In this document: positions 17,741 to 26,819 of the stretch, piece by piece
Position numbering within the stretch: the first letter of the stretch is position 1
How the letters are laid out: each line of letters begins with the position of its first letter
Assembly: GCF_008973715.1 (NCBI RefSeq)
Contig: NZ_WBOL01000010.1
Coordinates: 79,250 to 143,249, forward strand
DNA: 64,000 bases
DNA from: Nitrincola schmidtii
GTDB lineage: Bacteria; Pseudomonadota; Gammaproteobacteria; Pseudomonadales; Balneatricaceae
Direction of reading: 5' to 3'
The notes under the pieces: model-generated
What the model was told of the DNA's origin: nothing
The model's input: the letters and a program-made list of their open reading frames with translations, nothing else
The model's database searches: none
Position numbers and translations under genes: made by a program

Positions 17741-19135
17741 ATGAACAGGATTCCTTTACTAGTGCCAACCCTTGTGGTGTTGGCCTTGTCTCTCACAGGT
17801 TGTGGCTCGATTAAAAATCCTGTTTATGGAGAACATGGTTTAATTCGTGACCGTAGTCAGGATTATGCTCTGGCTGAATCAGGTCAGCGTTTAGTGATTC
17901 CTGAAAATATTCAAGCTCGCGAAACGCGTGATCTACTGGTGGTCCCTCAGGTAGAGATGACGGCTAGTCGTTCAACAGGGCGTTTTCAAGTGCCTAGACC
18001 TGAGTTCTTCTACGCAGATCCAACTTCGGATTCTGTTAATCTAGCAAGACTTGAGGGTGAGCGAGTTATCTTCGTTGATGAGCCGATTGCCGACGTATGG
18101 AACAAAACACTGGATTTTTGGAATTATCATAATGTGCGTATTGCACGTACCGATCCACGTCAGGGCATCATAGAAACCGATTGGATTCGCACCGATGGCC
18201 GTGACTATGGTTTTGTTGATCGTTGGATTAAACGCTTAACCTTAACCCCTATGGAGGGGCCTGCTGACAATAAACTGCAGGTTTTGGTGAGACCTGATCC
18301 TGACAACTACGATAGAACCTCTATCCGTATGCGTCATGTGCAGTTTGCCGCAGGGCAACAACCCGAACAGATTGAGTGGGATGGTTTCCAAAACGATATC
18401 GCTTATCAAAGTGATATGATGTTTGAGTTACTTAGATACCTCAGCCGTTCTACGGCACCGACAACCGCCAATACACTCTTGGCGATGCAGCAGCAGGGTC
18501 AAACAAGTCAGCTCGGACGTGATGCTCGTGGAAATCCAGCGCTTAGAATCAATACCTCACCTGATCAAGCATGGAATATGGTTGCACAGGCTATCGTTGA
18601 TGCCGATCTAGATTTAGGCTCACAAGATCAAGGTCTGGGTAAGTTTTACATGACTTACACCACCACAACGCCATTTGATGACACGCGTAAAATGGGGTTC
18701 TTTGAATGGTTACATTCTGATCGTGGTGAGATTAAGTTAGATACTGGCTTTATATCTTCAGCACTTGGTTTTGGTGATTCTTCCGAACAAGATGCAATTT
18801 CTTACTCCTCCAGAGGCGCGAGAACATCCGCTGAGTTAGCTGGTGATGAGGATATTGCTAACGATCTTAACGATCCAAATAATCCTGCTAACCAACCTGG
18901 TTATAAAATCTGGTTAGGTGGAAGAGTTATTTTCGTCTTTGGCGGAGGACGTTCAGGTGTACTGAATACCGATACGGGTCAGTATGAACATGTAGGGCGT
19001 TACCAAGTCGTTTTGAATCGTACCCGAACAGGTGTGATTGTGACGGTATTAACTGATGAAGAGATCGAAGCGCCTGCAGTGGTTGCAGAAGAAATTCTTT
19101 GGCAGATAAGAGATCGGCTACCTCAGGTTCTATAA
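17741..19135 (+). CDS. bamC: Outer membrane protein assembly factor BamC
   Basis: Lipoprotein of the beta-barrel assembly machine. Starting at ATG 17741 (AGGTG nearby) gives a signal peptide ending in the lipobox LTGC (Cys near residue 21), followed by GSIKNP. Two helix-grip domains follow. It is longer than E. coli BamC (about 464 against 344) because of extra sequence between and after the domains. An in-frame ATG at 17723 overlaps the dapA stop but would put six extra residues before the signal peptide. Confidence 0.9.
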   Translation: MNRIPLLVPTLVVLALSLTGCGSIKNPVYGEHGLIRDRSQDYALAESGQRLVIPENIQARETRDLLVVPQVEMTASRSTGRFQVPRPEFFYADPTSDSVNLARLEGERVIFVDEPIADVWNKTLDFWNYHNVRIARTDPRQGIIETDWIRTDGRDYGFVDRWIKRLTLTPMEGPADNKLQVLVRPDPDNYDRTSIRMRHVQFAAGQQPEQIEWDGFQNDIAYQSDMMFELLRYLSRSTAPTTANTLLAMQQQGQTSQLGRDARGNPALRINTSPDQAWNMVAQAIVDADLDLGSQDQGLGKFYMTYTTTTPFDDTRKMGFFEWLHSDRGEIKLDTGFISSALGFGDSSEQDAISYSSRGARTSAELAGDEDIANDLNDPNNPANQPGYKIWLGGRVIFVFGGGRSGVLNTDTGQYEHVGRYQVVLNRTRTGVIVTVLTDEEIEAPAVVAEEILWQIRDRLPQVL

Positions 19136-19186
19136 GCCCTTCGTTTGAATGAGTCTTGAACCTCTTAATTTTGTTTAGATCATAAT

Positions 19187-19214
19187 AACGCCCAATCACT
19201 GGGCGTTGTTTATT
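19187..19214 (+). terminator. Terminator between bamC and purC
   Basis: AACGCCCA (19187-19194), loop ATCAC, TGGGCGTT (19200-19207), then GTTTATT. The purC ribosome site GGAGA follows immediately, so this may act as an attenuating hairpin as well. Confidence 0.65.
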
Positions 19215-19224
19215 GGAGAAATGA

Positions 19225-19938
19225 ATGGAAAAGCGTAACGAGCTTTATGCAGGCAAGGCGAAATCTGTTTTTACGACAGATGACCCGAATCTTATGGTGA
19301 TGGTGTTTCGTGATGACACCTCTGCCTTCGATGGTAAGAAAGTTGAACAGCTTGACCGCAAAGGAATGGTCAATAACAAGTTTAATGCCTTCATCATGCA
19401 AAAGCTTGAAGCTGCTGGTATTCCTACCCATTTTGAAGTGCTGTTGTCGGACACTGAAAGTCTTGTGAAGTGCTTAAAGATGATGCCGATTGAATGTGTA
19501 GTGCGTAACTATGCCGCCGGTTCACTCTGCCGTCGTTTAGGTGTGGAAGAGGGAATCACGTTGAACCCACCCACCTTTGAGATGTTTCTGAAAAATGATG
19601 CATTGGGTGACCCGATGGTGAATGAATCGCATATCGCCACCTTTGGTTGGGCCGATCCTGCCAATATTGAAATCGCTAAGCAACTGACCTTCAAAACCAA
19701 TGAAGTACTGAAAAAGCTCTTTGATGATGCTGGCTTGTTATTAGTGGATTACAAATTGGAATTTGGACTTTATCAAGGGCAAGTGGTTTTAGGTGACGAA
19801 TTCTCACCTGATGGTTGCCGCTTATGGGACAAAGAAACGCGTGATAAGATGGACAAAGATCGCTTCCGCCAAGGTTTAGGTGGTGTCATAGAAGCCTACG
19901 AAGAGGTCGGTCGCCGCTTAGGTATCGATTTCGGTTAA
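19225..19938 (+). CDS. purC: Phosphoribosylaminoimidazole-succinocarboxamide synthase
   Basis: SAICAR synthetase of purine synthesis, joining CAIR and aspartate with ATP. 237 residues (E. coli 237). It starts [14 protein letters not shown] and holds the signature [15 protein letters not shown] near residue 93 and LVDYKLEFG near 172. GGAGAAATGA ribosome region directly upstream. Confidence 0.98.
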   Translation: MEKRNELYAGKAKSVFTTDDPNLMVMVFRDDTSAFDGKKVEQLDRKGMVNNKFNAFIMQKLEAAGIPTHFEVLLSDTESLVKCLKMMPIECVVRNYAAGSLCRRLGVEEGITLNPPTFEMFLKNDALGDPMVNESHIATFGWADPANIEIAKQLTFKTNEVLKKLFDDAGLLLVDYKLEFGLYQGQVVLGDEFSPDGCRLWDKETRDKMDKDRFRQGLGGVIEAYEEVGRRLGIDFG

Positions 19939-19980
19939 GGTGTTATCGGCCGTATCAGCAAGATAAGTAAGGGGTAGGTG

Positions 19981-20928
19981 ATGAAGTGCGTTTTTCTGGA
20001 TACCACCAGTTTAGATGATTTAGATCTGACAACGCTGGAAGCTAAGTTTGATCAATTTGTTTCCTACCCCTCATCTCAACCTGATCAGGTTGCTGAGCGC
20101 ATTTCTGGATTTGACGTTGTCATTACCAATAAGGTTGTTCTCAGCGCTGAAGTTATCCTTCAAGCCAGTGACCTAAAACTGATTTGTGTGGTAGCTACTG
20201 GGGTCAATAATGTTGACTTGGATGCAGCCAAACAAGCCAATATCAGCGTTTATAACTCTCAAGCTTATGGCATAGATTCCGTTGCACAGCACGTGTTGAT
20301 GCTGATGTTAGTGCTGCATACTAAGTTTGTTAATTATCAACAGTCGCTAAAACAAGGCGATTGGCAAAAGGCGACTCAGTTTTGCTTGCTCGACTTTCCT
20401 ATTCTTGAATTAAAAGGCCGCAGGCTCGGAATCATCGGCTATGGTGCCTTAGGGCAGCGAGTAGCTCAGTTAGCACAAGCGTTTGGAATGGAAGTGTTAG
20501 TTGCAGCACGTGCCGGTACAGAGCCTTCAGAGGGGCGATTAGCACTAAAAGATCTTCTACCTCGTGTTGATGTGTTGAGCATTCATTGCCCTCTGACAGA
20601 ACAAACCAAAAATCTAATCGACAAGGATGCGCTGTCCCTGATGCCTGAAGGTAGTTTTTTAGTCAATGCCGCACGCGGTGGTATCGTTAACGAAGAAGAC
20701 TTAGCTGCTGCACTGCGTAGTGGGCATCTTTCAGGTGCTGCCACGGATGTGCTGACGCAAGAGCCACCTAAAGATGGCAATGTCTTGTTAGATGAGTCGA
20801 TCCCCAATTTGATTGTCACGCCTCACAATGCTTGGGGATCTCGCCAGGCACGTCAAACGATTATTAAACAAACCGTCGAAAATATTGAGTCTTGGCAGCA
20901 AGGCACCGACTTACGCAGAATTGTCTAA
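19981..20928 (+). CDS. D-2-hydroxyacid dehydrogenase, glycerate/hydroxypyruvate type
   Basis: NAD(P)-dependent oxidoreductase of the D-isomer family. Rossmann motif GIIGYGALGQRVA near residue 147, active-site region NAARGGIVNEEDL (Arg near 234), Glu in QEPP and catalytic His in VTPHNAWGS near 282. Best resembles glycerate dehydrogenase (HprA-like); substrate not proven. ATG 19981 has AAGGGG six bases upstream; a GTG directly before it is the alternative. Its stop codon overlaps the rluA stop on the other strand. Confidence 0.9.
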   Translation: MKCVFLDTTSLDDLDLTTLEAKFDQFVSYPSSQPDQVAERISGFDVVITNKVVLSAEVILQASDLKLICVVATGVNNVDLDAAKQANISVYNSQAYGIDSVAQHVLMLMLVLHTKFVNYQQSLKQGDWQKATQFCLLDFPILELKGRRLGIIGYGALGQRVAQLAQAFGMEVLVAARAGTEPSEGRLALKDLLPRVDVLSIHCPLTEQTKNLIDKDALSLMPEGSFLVNAARGGIVNEEDLAAALRSGHLSGAATDVLTQEPPKDGNVLLDESIPNLIVTPHNAWGSRQARQTIIKQTVENIESWQQGTDLRRIV

Positions 20929-21545
20929 AAAGGGCAGGGTGATTCAAACTCTAGCCACTGACCGTTAACCGGATGCTTCAATGCCAGTTGATCGGCGTGA
21001 AGCATTAACCGTGGATACTTCTGATGTTCACCTTCTTCCGTGTAAAAGTTATCTCCTAATATGGGATGTCCTATTGCCAGCATGTGGACTCTAAGCTGGT
21101 GTGATCGTCCCGTATGAGGATAAAGTAGCACTCGGCTCTGTTGATCATTCCGCTCTAGGCAAGTCCAGTGAGTCAGTGACGGTTTCCCGTTTTCTAAATC
21201 TACTTTAGAGCAGGGGCGGTTCTCCCAGTCTTGTGATAGAGGAAAATCGATCATCCCCTCATCTTTTTCAAGTTTTCCGGTAACCAGTGCTTGATAGCGT
21301 TTTTTAGGAACGCGTTCTTGAAACTGTATGCTCAATGCTCGGTGAGAGCCGGCATTGAGTGCAAGTACCAGTAAACCCGAAGTAGAGTAATCCAGTCGAT
21401 GTACGATTCGTATCGTTGGAAACTCAGCTTGTAAACGACTGACTAAACAATCTTTTTTAGCGTCTCCGATTCCGGGAACCGAAAGCAGGTTGTCGGGTTT
21501 TGATACCACCACCATGACATCATCGGCATAAAGTAGATCGATCAT
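20925..21545 (-). CDS. rluA: RluA family pseudouridine synthase
   Basis: Converts specific uridines of rRNA and/or tRNA to pseudouridine. The catalytic Asp is in HRLDYSTSGLLVLA near residue 52. 206 residues with no S4 domain, the size and make-up of RluA (23S U746 and tRNA U32) as opposed to RluC/RluD. Its ATG overlaps the rlmD stop by four bases, so the two RNA-modifying genes are coupled. Confidence 0.9.
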   Translation of the reverse strand: MIDLLYADDVMVVVSKPDNLLSVPGIGDAKKDCLVSRLQAEFPTIRIVHRLDYSTSGLLVLALNAGSHRALSIQFQERVPKKRYQALVTGKLEKDEGMIDFPLSQDWENRPCSKVDLENGKPSLTHWTCLERNDQQSRVLLYPHTGRSHQLRVHMLAIGHPILGDNFYTEEGEHQKYPRLMLHADQLALKHPVNGQWLEFESPCPF

Positions 21546-22927
21546 TTCTTTGCCTCAAACAGCGCCATGGACTCAATATGAGAGGTGTTAGGGAACATAT
21601 CTAATACACAGAAACGAGTTAACTGATAACCTGCGTCAACCAACGTTTGTGTATCTCTTGCCAGTGCTGCGGGATTGCACGCAATGTAGAGAAACTTCTT
21701 CGGCTTAAGGGGAAGAAGTTGTGGTAGTAGTTCAGCAGCGCCTGTTCTGGGTGGATCGAGTAAGACTAGATCGGGTTTAGATTGACGATACCACGCAGTT
21801 TCCTTGATAGGTTGGCTGAGATCGGCACAAAAGAAGCTAGCATTACTGATCTTGTTTGTTGCTGCATTCTGTGTTGCTCGCTTTACCATTTCAGCACTGC
21901 CTTCGATGCCAATGACCTGCTTGAAATGCCGAGCTAAGGGTAAGGAGAAATTTCCTAACCCACAGAAAAGATCTAATAGAATTGCGTCAGAATCAGCGAC
22001 TAACCACTCCTTTGCCCGAGCAATCATGGCGCGGTTAATTTCGGCATTCACCTGTAAAAAATCACCCGGTTCAAAACTCAGTTGAGTCTCGCCATCGGCG
22101 CTAAAACTTAAATTGGCATTAGATGATAATGGGATAGAGCCGTGATTGTTTTCCTCTATCCACGCGCTTAGCTTGAGCGTCTGCGCAATATCAATGAGAC
22201 GTTGTTTCATCTCTGCTGACGCAGGTTTGACTAAGCGAAAGCGCAAACTACCATCGATATCACCTAGGCTAACCAGTACCTCAGTGATATTTCTGATGCC
22301 ATCAAGATCAGCTAAGCCCTTATGGAGTTCGTTAAAAAGAGTATCAAGGCGACTATCCAGCACTGGACAATGATCAATATCAAGTAGCTTTGCAGACTGA
22401 CGTCTGCGAAATCCTGTTAATAACGCACCATCACGTTGACGTTGATTGATCCCTATCCTTGCGCTGCGTCTATAGCCTGTAGGCTTAGATAAGATTGGAT
22501 CTTCAATATGGGCTGGTATGGCATTAGCGCTTCGCTTGAGCATCTCCAGTACTAACTCTTGCTTGATACTGGGTGCCTTAGAAGGATTTAAATGTTGCAG
22601 ATCACATCCACCACATTGGCCGTAATAAGGGCAGACAGGTGTGACTCTATCAATACTGGACTGTATTATTTCAGTGGCTACTGCTTCATCATAGCGCTTG
22701 TGAGTCGCTTCAATAGACACCTGAACTTGTTCACCTTGCAGTGCGTTACGAACAAACACCGTTTTACCTGCATGAGTCGCAATGCCACGACATTCATTGC
22801 TGTAACGAACCACTTCAATGGCTTCACTGATGATGGGTAAGGTGTTATTTGGCTGATGATTAGCACGACGAGTCTTGTTGAGAGTTTGCTTAGATCGTGC
22901 TTGTTTTGATAGCAGCTTTTTGGACAT
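21542..22927 (-). CDS. rlmD: 23S rRNA (uracil-1939-C5)-methyltransferase RlmD
   Basis: SAM-dependent RNA methyltransferase with an N-terminal TRAM domain (about 35-95), a 4Fe-4S site (CPYYGQCGGCDLQH near 97-110 with a further Cys in DHCPVL), a SAM motif LDLFCGLGNFSLPLA near 315 and the nucleophile region YIACNPAALARDT near 410. About 461 residues from ATG 22927; the open frame extends to a TTG at 22939, which is less likely. Followed by coupled rluA. Confidence 0.95.
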   Translation of the reverse strand: MSKKLLSKQARSKQTLNKTRRANHQPNNTLPIISEAIEVVRYSNECRGIATHAGKTVFVRNALQGEQVQVSIEATHKRYDEAVATEIIQSSIDRVTPVCPYYGQCGGCDLQHLNPSKAPSIKQELVLEMLKRSANAIPAHIEDPILSKPTGYRRSARIGINQRQRDGALLTGFRRRQSAKLLDIDHCPVLDSRLDTLFNELHKGLADLDGIRNITEVLVSLGDIDGSLRFRLVKPASAEMKQRLIDIAQTLKLSAWIEENNHGSIPLSSNANLSFSADGETQLSFEPGDFLQVNAEINRAMIARAKEWLVADSDAILLDLFCGLGNFSLPLARHFKQVIGIEGSAEMVKRATQNAATNKISNASFFCADLSQPIKETAWYRQSKPDLVLLDPPRTGAAELLPQLLPLKPKKFLYIACNPAALARDTQTLVDAGYQLTRFCVLDMFPNTSHIESMALFEAKK

Positions 22928-23042
22928 AATGCTCTGCAAAAATAGCGATTATAACCCGCTTTTAAAGTTATTTGGGCTGTATATTGCTAAAAATCTACAC
23001 TTCTTTGATCCACGTATCATCCATTAGAGAGGAAGATTGGGA

Positions 23043-23067
23043 ATATCCGATCAATTTACTCGGAATT
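23043..23067 (+). promoter_or_regulatory. Possible type 1 IscR-binding site before nfuA
   Basis: By eye, 19 of 25 positions from 23043 to 23067 agree with the type 1 IscR consensus as I recall it (half-sites ATATCCGAT and ACTCGG). It overlaps the expected -35 zone of an extended -10 promoter TGCTATATC at 23080-23088. Such placement would suit repression by holo-IscR of an iron-sulfur assembly gene. Inference from sequence. Confidence 0.4.
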
Positions 23068-23079
23068 AAATTCAGTGTA

Positions 23080-23088
23080 TGCTATATC
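23080..23088 (+). promoter_or_regulatory. Extended -10 promoter for nfuA
   Basis: TGC followed by TATATC, 33 bases before the nfuA ATG. The -35 zone overlaps the IscR-like site. Confidence 0.4.
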
Positions 23089-23120
23089 TCATCTATCTAT
23101 GACGGTTGTGAGTAAAAAAG

Positions 23121-23714
23121 ATGATCATTACAGTAACAGATGGCGCCCAAGATTATTTAGCCAGCTTGCTAGAAAAACAAAATGTTGAGGGTATGGCAGT
23201 TAGGCTGTTTGTCACTCAACCCGGTACGCCTTACGCTGAAACCTGCTTGGCCTACTGCCGTCCAGACGAAGTAAACGAAGCAGACGAAGTCATGGAAACC
23301 GTTAAACTGCGTTTTTATTTGGAAAAAAACAGTATTCCTTACTTAGAGGAAGCTGTAGTTGATTTTGCAGAGGATCGCATGGGTGGTCAGCTAACCATCA
23401 AGGCACCTAATGCTAAAATGCCGAAAGTGACTGCAGATAGTCCTATGCAAGATCAAATTAACTATATTCTTTATTCCGATATCAACCCAGGTCTGGCTGC
23501 CCATGGTGGAGAAGTTAAACTGATTGAGTTGATTGAAGAGGATACCGGACATACCGCTATTCTTAAGTTCGGTGGCGGTTGCCAAGGATGTAGTGCAGTA
23601 GATTTAACACTTAAAGATGGCGTTGAAAAAACCTTGATCGAGAGAGTTCCAGGGCTTGTTGCCGTTAAAGATGTCACAGATCACACCAATACCGCCAACG
23701 CTTACTACAAGTAA
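23121..23714 (+). CDS. nfuA: Fe-S biogenesis protein NfuA
   Basis: Carrier that delivers 4Fe-4S clusters to targets such as aconitase and lipoyl synthase. 197 residues: a degenerate A-type (IscA-like) domain lacking its cysteines in the first half and a NifU-like C-terminal domain with the cluster motif C154-QG-C157 in [12 protein letters not shown]. Length and layout match E. coli NfuA (191). Confidence 0.96.
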   Translation: MIITVTDGAQDYLASLLEKQNVEGMAVRLFVTQPGTPYAETCLAYCRPDEVNEADEVMETVKLRFYLEKNSIPYLEEAVVDFAEDRMGGQLTIKAPNAKMPKVTADSPMQDQINYILYSDINPGLAAHGGEVKLIELIEEDTGHTAILKFGGGCQGCSAVDLTLKDGVEKTLIERVPGLVAVKDVTDHTNTANAYYK

Positions 23715-23785
23715 AGTGTGCTAGACGTAATTTTTACGCACCAAAGTTAGTTTCAAGCCGTATGAATGTGTAAAACAGGAAGCGG

Positions 23786-23813
23786 CTTGCAATTTACCAT
23801 CCTGTCCCCATTG
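23786..23813 (+). promoter_or_regulatory. Heat-shock (sigma-32) promoter of lon
   Basis: CTTGCAA (23786-23792), a 13-base spacer, then CCCCATTG (23806-23813): close to the sigma-32 consensus CTTGAAA / CCCCATnT. It lies 77 bases before the lon ATG. Confidence 0.75.
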
Positions 23814-23890
23814 ACTGATACTATCAAACTGATATTTTCAAAAGAGCTCAGTCCAAACCGGGCTGATACGCAGCACAGAGGCACAGAATT

Positions 23891-26335
23891 ATGGATCATT
23901 ACGAAGCAAAAGATGATAGCAACGTGAAAGGCCGTGTTGATATTGAGCTTCCAGTATTGCCACTTCGTGATGTCGTGGTTTATCCGCATATGGTTATTCC
24001 TTTATTTGTTGGTCGCGCTAAGTCGATTCGTGCGTTAGATAATGCCTTAGCACATGACAAGCAAATACTCCTTGTCGCGCAAAAAAGTGCATCTGAGGAT
24101 GAGCCTGTTGCGTCTGACCTTTTCCATGTAGGTACCGTTGCAACCATTCTTCAAATGCTGAAGTTACCTGATGGTACCGTGAAGGTGCTGGTTGAAGGTG
24201 AGTATCGTGCTCGCATTGCCTGTCTCACCGACACAGGAGAAAGCTTCAATGCAAGTTTGGAAGTCATGGCGACAGAAGAGGCAACCGAAGCTGAAAGTGA
24301 AATTTACAAACATACAGCGCTAGATCAGTTTGAACGCTTTATTCAGATCAATAAGAAAATACCAACTGAAGTGCTAAATTCACTGCAAAACATTGATGAT
24401 ATTGGTCGTTTAGCTGATACCCTTGCAGCGCATATGTCATTGAAACTTGAGGATAAACAGAAAGTTCTCGAGATGCCGAGTAGTCGTGATCGCCTTGAAT
24501 ATCTGATGGCCAAAATGGAAACTGAAATCGACTTGGTTGAAGTTGAGAAGCGTATCCGTGGCCGCGTGAAAAAACAGATGGAAAAAAGTCAGCGTGAGTA
24601 TTATCTGAACGAGCAAATGAAAGCGATTCAGAAAGAGCTGGGCGATATGGATGAAAGCGGTGGCAATGATATGGACGAGTTACGTCGTCGAATTGAAGCT
24701 GCAGAAATGCCAGAAGATGCACTGAAAAAGACGCTCGCTGAGCATAAAAAATTGACCATGATGTCGCCCATGAGCGCCGAAGCAACCGTAGTCCGTGGTT
24801 ATATTGATTGGATGCTTCAAGTGCCATGGAAGAAGCGTTCGAAAGTCCGTTTAGATATGCAGCGTGCTCAAAGTATTCTTGATGAAGATCATTTCGGCTT
24901 AGAAGAAGTTAAAGAACGCATCATTGAATATCTCGCTGTTCAAAAGCGTGTACGTAAGCTGAAAGGGCCTATCCTTTGCTTGGTTGGACCTCCTGGTGTG
25001 GGTAAGACTTCACTAGGTAAGTCAATCGCTCGAGCGACCAACCGAGAGTATGTGCGGATGGCGTTAGGCGGTGTGCGTGATGAAGCTGAAATTCGTGGTC
25101 ATCGACGTACCTATATCGGTTCAATGCCCGGTAAATTGGTGCAGAAAATCACTAAGGCTGGCGTTAAAAATCCACTTTTCTTACTTGATGAAATCGATAA
25201 GATGGGTATGGATCATCGCGGTGATCCCTCCTCAGCATTGCTAGAAGTGTTAGATCCAGAACAAAACAGCACCTTCAATGATCATTATCTAGAAGTAGAT
25301 ATGGACTTGTCAGATGTGTTGTTCGTCTGTACCTCTAACTCAATGAATATTCCTGGTCCACTGCTGGATCGTATGGAAATTATTCGTATTCCAGGATATA
25401 CCGAAGACGAAAAGCTCAATATAGCGAAAAAATATCTGATTACTAAGCAGATGAAACAGAGTGGCTTAAAAGACAAAGAGCTAACCTTTACCGACGAAGC
25501 CATATTAGACCTGATCCGTTACTACACTCGTGAAGCTGGTGTGCGTGGCTTAGAGAGAGAAATAGCCAAAATCTGTCGTAAAGCGGTTCGAGAATCAGCC
25601 TTAGGAAAAATGACTGCAGATTTACAAGCGGTAACGTCTGAAAATCTTGAGCATTACTCCGGTGTGCACAAGCACAGCTATGGAAAAGCGGAAGAAGAAG
25701 ATCTAATTGGTCACGTGACTGGATTGGCATGGACTCAAGTAGGTGGAGAAATTCTCAGTATTGAAGCGGCTATCGTTCCCGGTAAAGGTCGACAAATTAA
25801 TACCGGTTCGTTGGGTGATGTAATGAAAGAGTCGATTCAGGCCGCATTGACCGTGGTTAGAAATCGCTCTTTGCCTTTGGGTATTCGTCCTGATTTTCAT
25901 GAGAAGCAAGATATCCACATTCATGTACCCGAAGGCGCTACGCCAAAAGATGGTCCCAGTGCAGGTATCGGTATGTGTACTGCGTTAGTCTCTGCACTCA
26001 CAGGTATTCCTGTGCGTTCGGATGTGGCCATGACAGGTGAAATTACCCTGCGCGGTCAGGTACTTCCGATTGGTGGTTTGAAAGAGAAATTGTTGGCTGC
26101 ACATCGCGGTGGAATCAAAACCGTTATCATTCCCGATGAAAATAAACGCGATTTAAAAGAAATACCTGAAAATATTAAGGCAGACCTAGATATAATCGCG
26201 GTAAAATGGATTGATGAGGTTTTGGAGGTTGCTTTAACCAGAGTACCTGAACCTCTTGACGACAAAGAGGCTGAAATTGTTGCTAAAGAAAGCTCAGGCG
26301 TAAAAGTTGAGCCAGGGCAATTAAGTACTCATTAA
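23891..26335 (+). CDS. lon: ATP-dependent Lon protease
   Basis: Cytoplasmic AAA+ serine protease that clears damaged and regulatory proteins. N-terminal substrate-binding domain (about 18-215), AAA+ core with Walker A GPPGVGKT at residues 366-373 and Walker B FLLDEIDK, then the protease domain with the Ser690/Lys731 dyad ([23 protein letters not shown]). 814 residues, somewhat longer at both ends than E. coli Lon (784). Preceded by a sigma-32 promoter and followed by a terminator and hupB, the conserved order. Confidence 0.98.
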   Translation: MDHYEAKDDSNVKGRVDIELPVLPLRDVVVYPHMVIPLFVGRAKSIRALDNALAHDKQILLVAQKSASEDEPVASDLFHVGTVATILQMLKLPDGTVKVLVEGEYRARIACLTDTGESFNASLEVMATEEATEAESEIYKHTALDQFERFIQINKKIPTEVLNSLQNIDDIGRLADTLAAHMSLKLEDKQKVLEMPSSRDRLEYLMAKMETEIDLVEVEKRIRGRVKKQMEKSQREYYLNEQMKAIQKELGDMDESGGNDMDELRRRIEAAEMPEDALKKTLAEHKKLTMMSPMSAEATVVRGYIDWMLQVPWKKRSKVRLDMQRAQSILDEDHFGLEEVKERIIEYLAVQKRVRKLKGPILCLVGPPGVGKTSLGKSIARATNREYVRMALGGVRDEAEIRGHRRTYIGSMPGKLVQKITKAGVKNPLFLLDEIDKMGMDHRGDPSSALLEVLDPEQNSTFNDHYLEVDMDLSDVLFVCTSNSMNIPGPLLDRMEIIRIPGYTEDEKLNIAKKYLITKQMKQSGLKDKELTFTDEAILDLIRYYTREAGVRGLEREIAKICRKAVRESALGKMTADLQAVTSENLEHYSGVHKHSYGKAEEEDLIGHVTGLAWTQVGGEILSIEAAIVPGKGRQINTGSLGDVMKESIQAALTVVRNRSLPLGIRPDFHEKQDIHIHVPEGATPKDGPSAGIGMCTALVSALTGIPVRSDVAMTGEITLRGQVLPIGGLKEKLLAAHRGGIKTVIIPDENKRDLKEIPENIKADLDIIAVKWIDEVLEVALTRVPEPLDDKEAEIVAKESSGVKVEPGQLSTH

Positions 26336-26342
26336 TCGCTGT

Positions 26343-26366
26343 AGCCCCCATAAAAAGGGGCTTTTC
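26343..26366 (+). terminator. Terminator after lon
   Basis: AGCCCC (26343-26348), loop of eight A-rich bases, GGGGCT (26357-26362), then TTTT. Confidence 0.75.
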
Positions 26367-26368
26367 AG

Positions 26369-26398
26369 TTGACACCGCAATCTGAGTGTTGGTATAAA
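26369..26398 (+). promoter_or_regulatory. Strong sigma-70 promoter of hupB
   Basis: Perfect -35 TTGACA (26369-26374), 18-base spacer ending in a TGG extension, and -10 TATAAA (26393-26398). It starts only a few bases after the lon terminator. Confidence 0.75.
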
Positions 26399-26466
26399 GT
26401 GGCCTGAAGTGTGACTGGGCATGCCACGCGAACAGAACAAAATAACGATGCATTAAGGGGAACAAT

Positions 26467-26742
26467 GTGAATAAGTCAGAATTGATCGATGCGATTGCAG
26501 CTTCTGCTGATCTACCAAAAGCAGCTGCAGGCCGTGCATTGGATGCGACGCTCGAAGCAGTGACTAAAGCTCTACAGAACAACGAATCGGTTGCGCTAGT
26601 TGGTTTTGGTACTTTCTCTGTGAAAGAGCGTGCAGCTCGTACAGGCCGTAATCCACAAACTGGCAAGCCTATCGAAATTGCTGCGGCTACTCTGCCTACG
26701 TTCAAGCCGGGCAAAGCGCTTAAAGATGCGGTAAATAAGTAA
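26467..26742 (+). CDS. hupB: DNA-binding protein HU
   Basis: Small nucleoid protein that bends DNA; 91 residues. It begins [16 protein letters not shown] and carries the beta-arm signature [21 protein letters not shown] near residues 46-66. GTG start with AAGGGG seven bases upstream. Its position after lon and before ppiD fits the HU beta subunit. Confidence 0.96.
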   Translation: MNKSELIDAIAASADLPKAAAGRALDATLEAVTKALQNNESVALVGFGTFSVKERAARTGRNPQTGKPIEIAAATLPTFKPGKALKDAVNK

Positions 26743-26762
26743 TCTGACCTTTCTGGTCTAAG

Positions 26763-26793
26763 AAAGCGCATTCCGATGAGTGCGCTTTTTTTT
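26763..26793 (+). terminator. Terminator after hupB
   Basis: AAAGCGCA (26763-26770), ten-base loop, TGCGCTTT (26781-26788) running into a run of T. Confidence 0.8.
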
Positions 26794-26819
26794 ATGAAAA
26801 CATAAGGTAATTGTAAACA

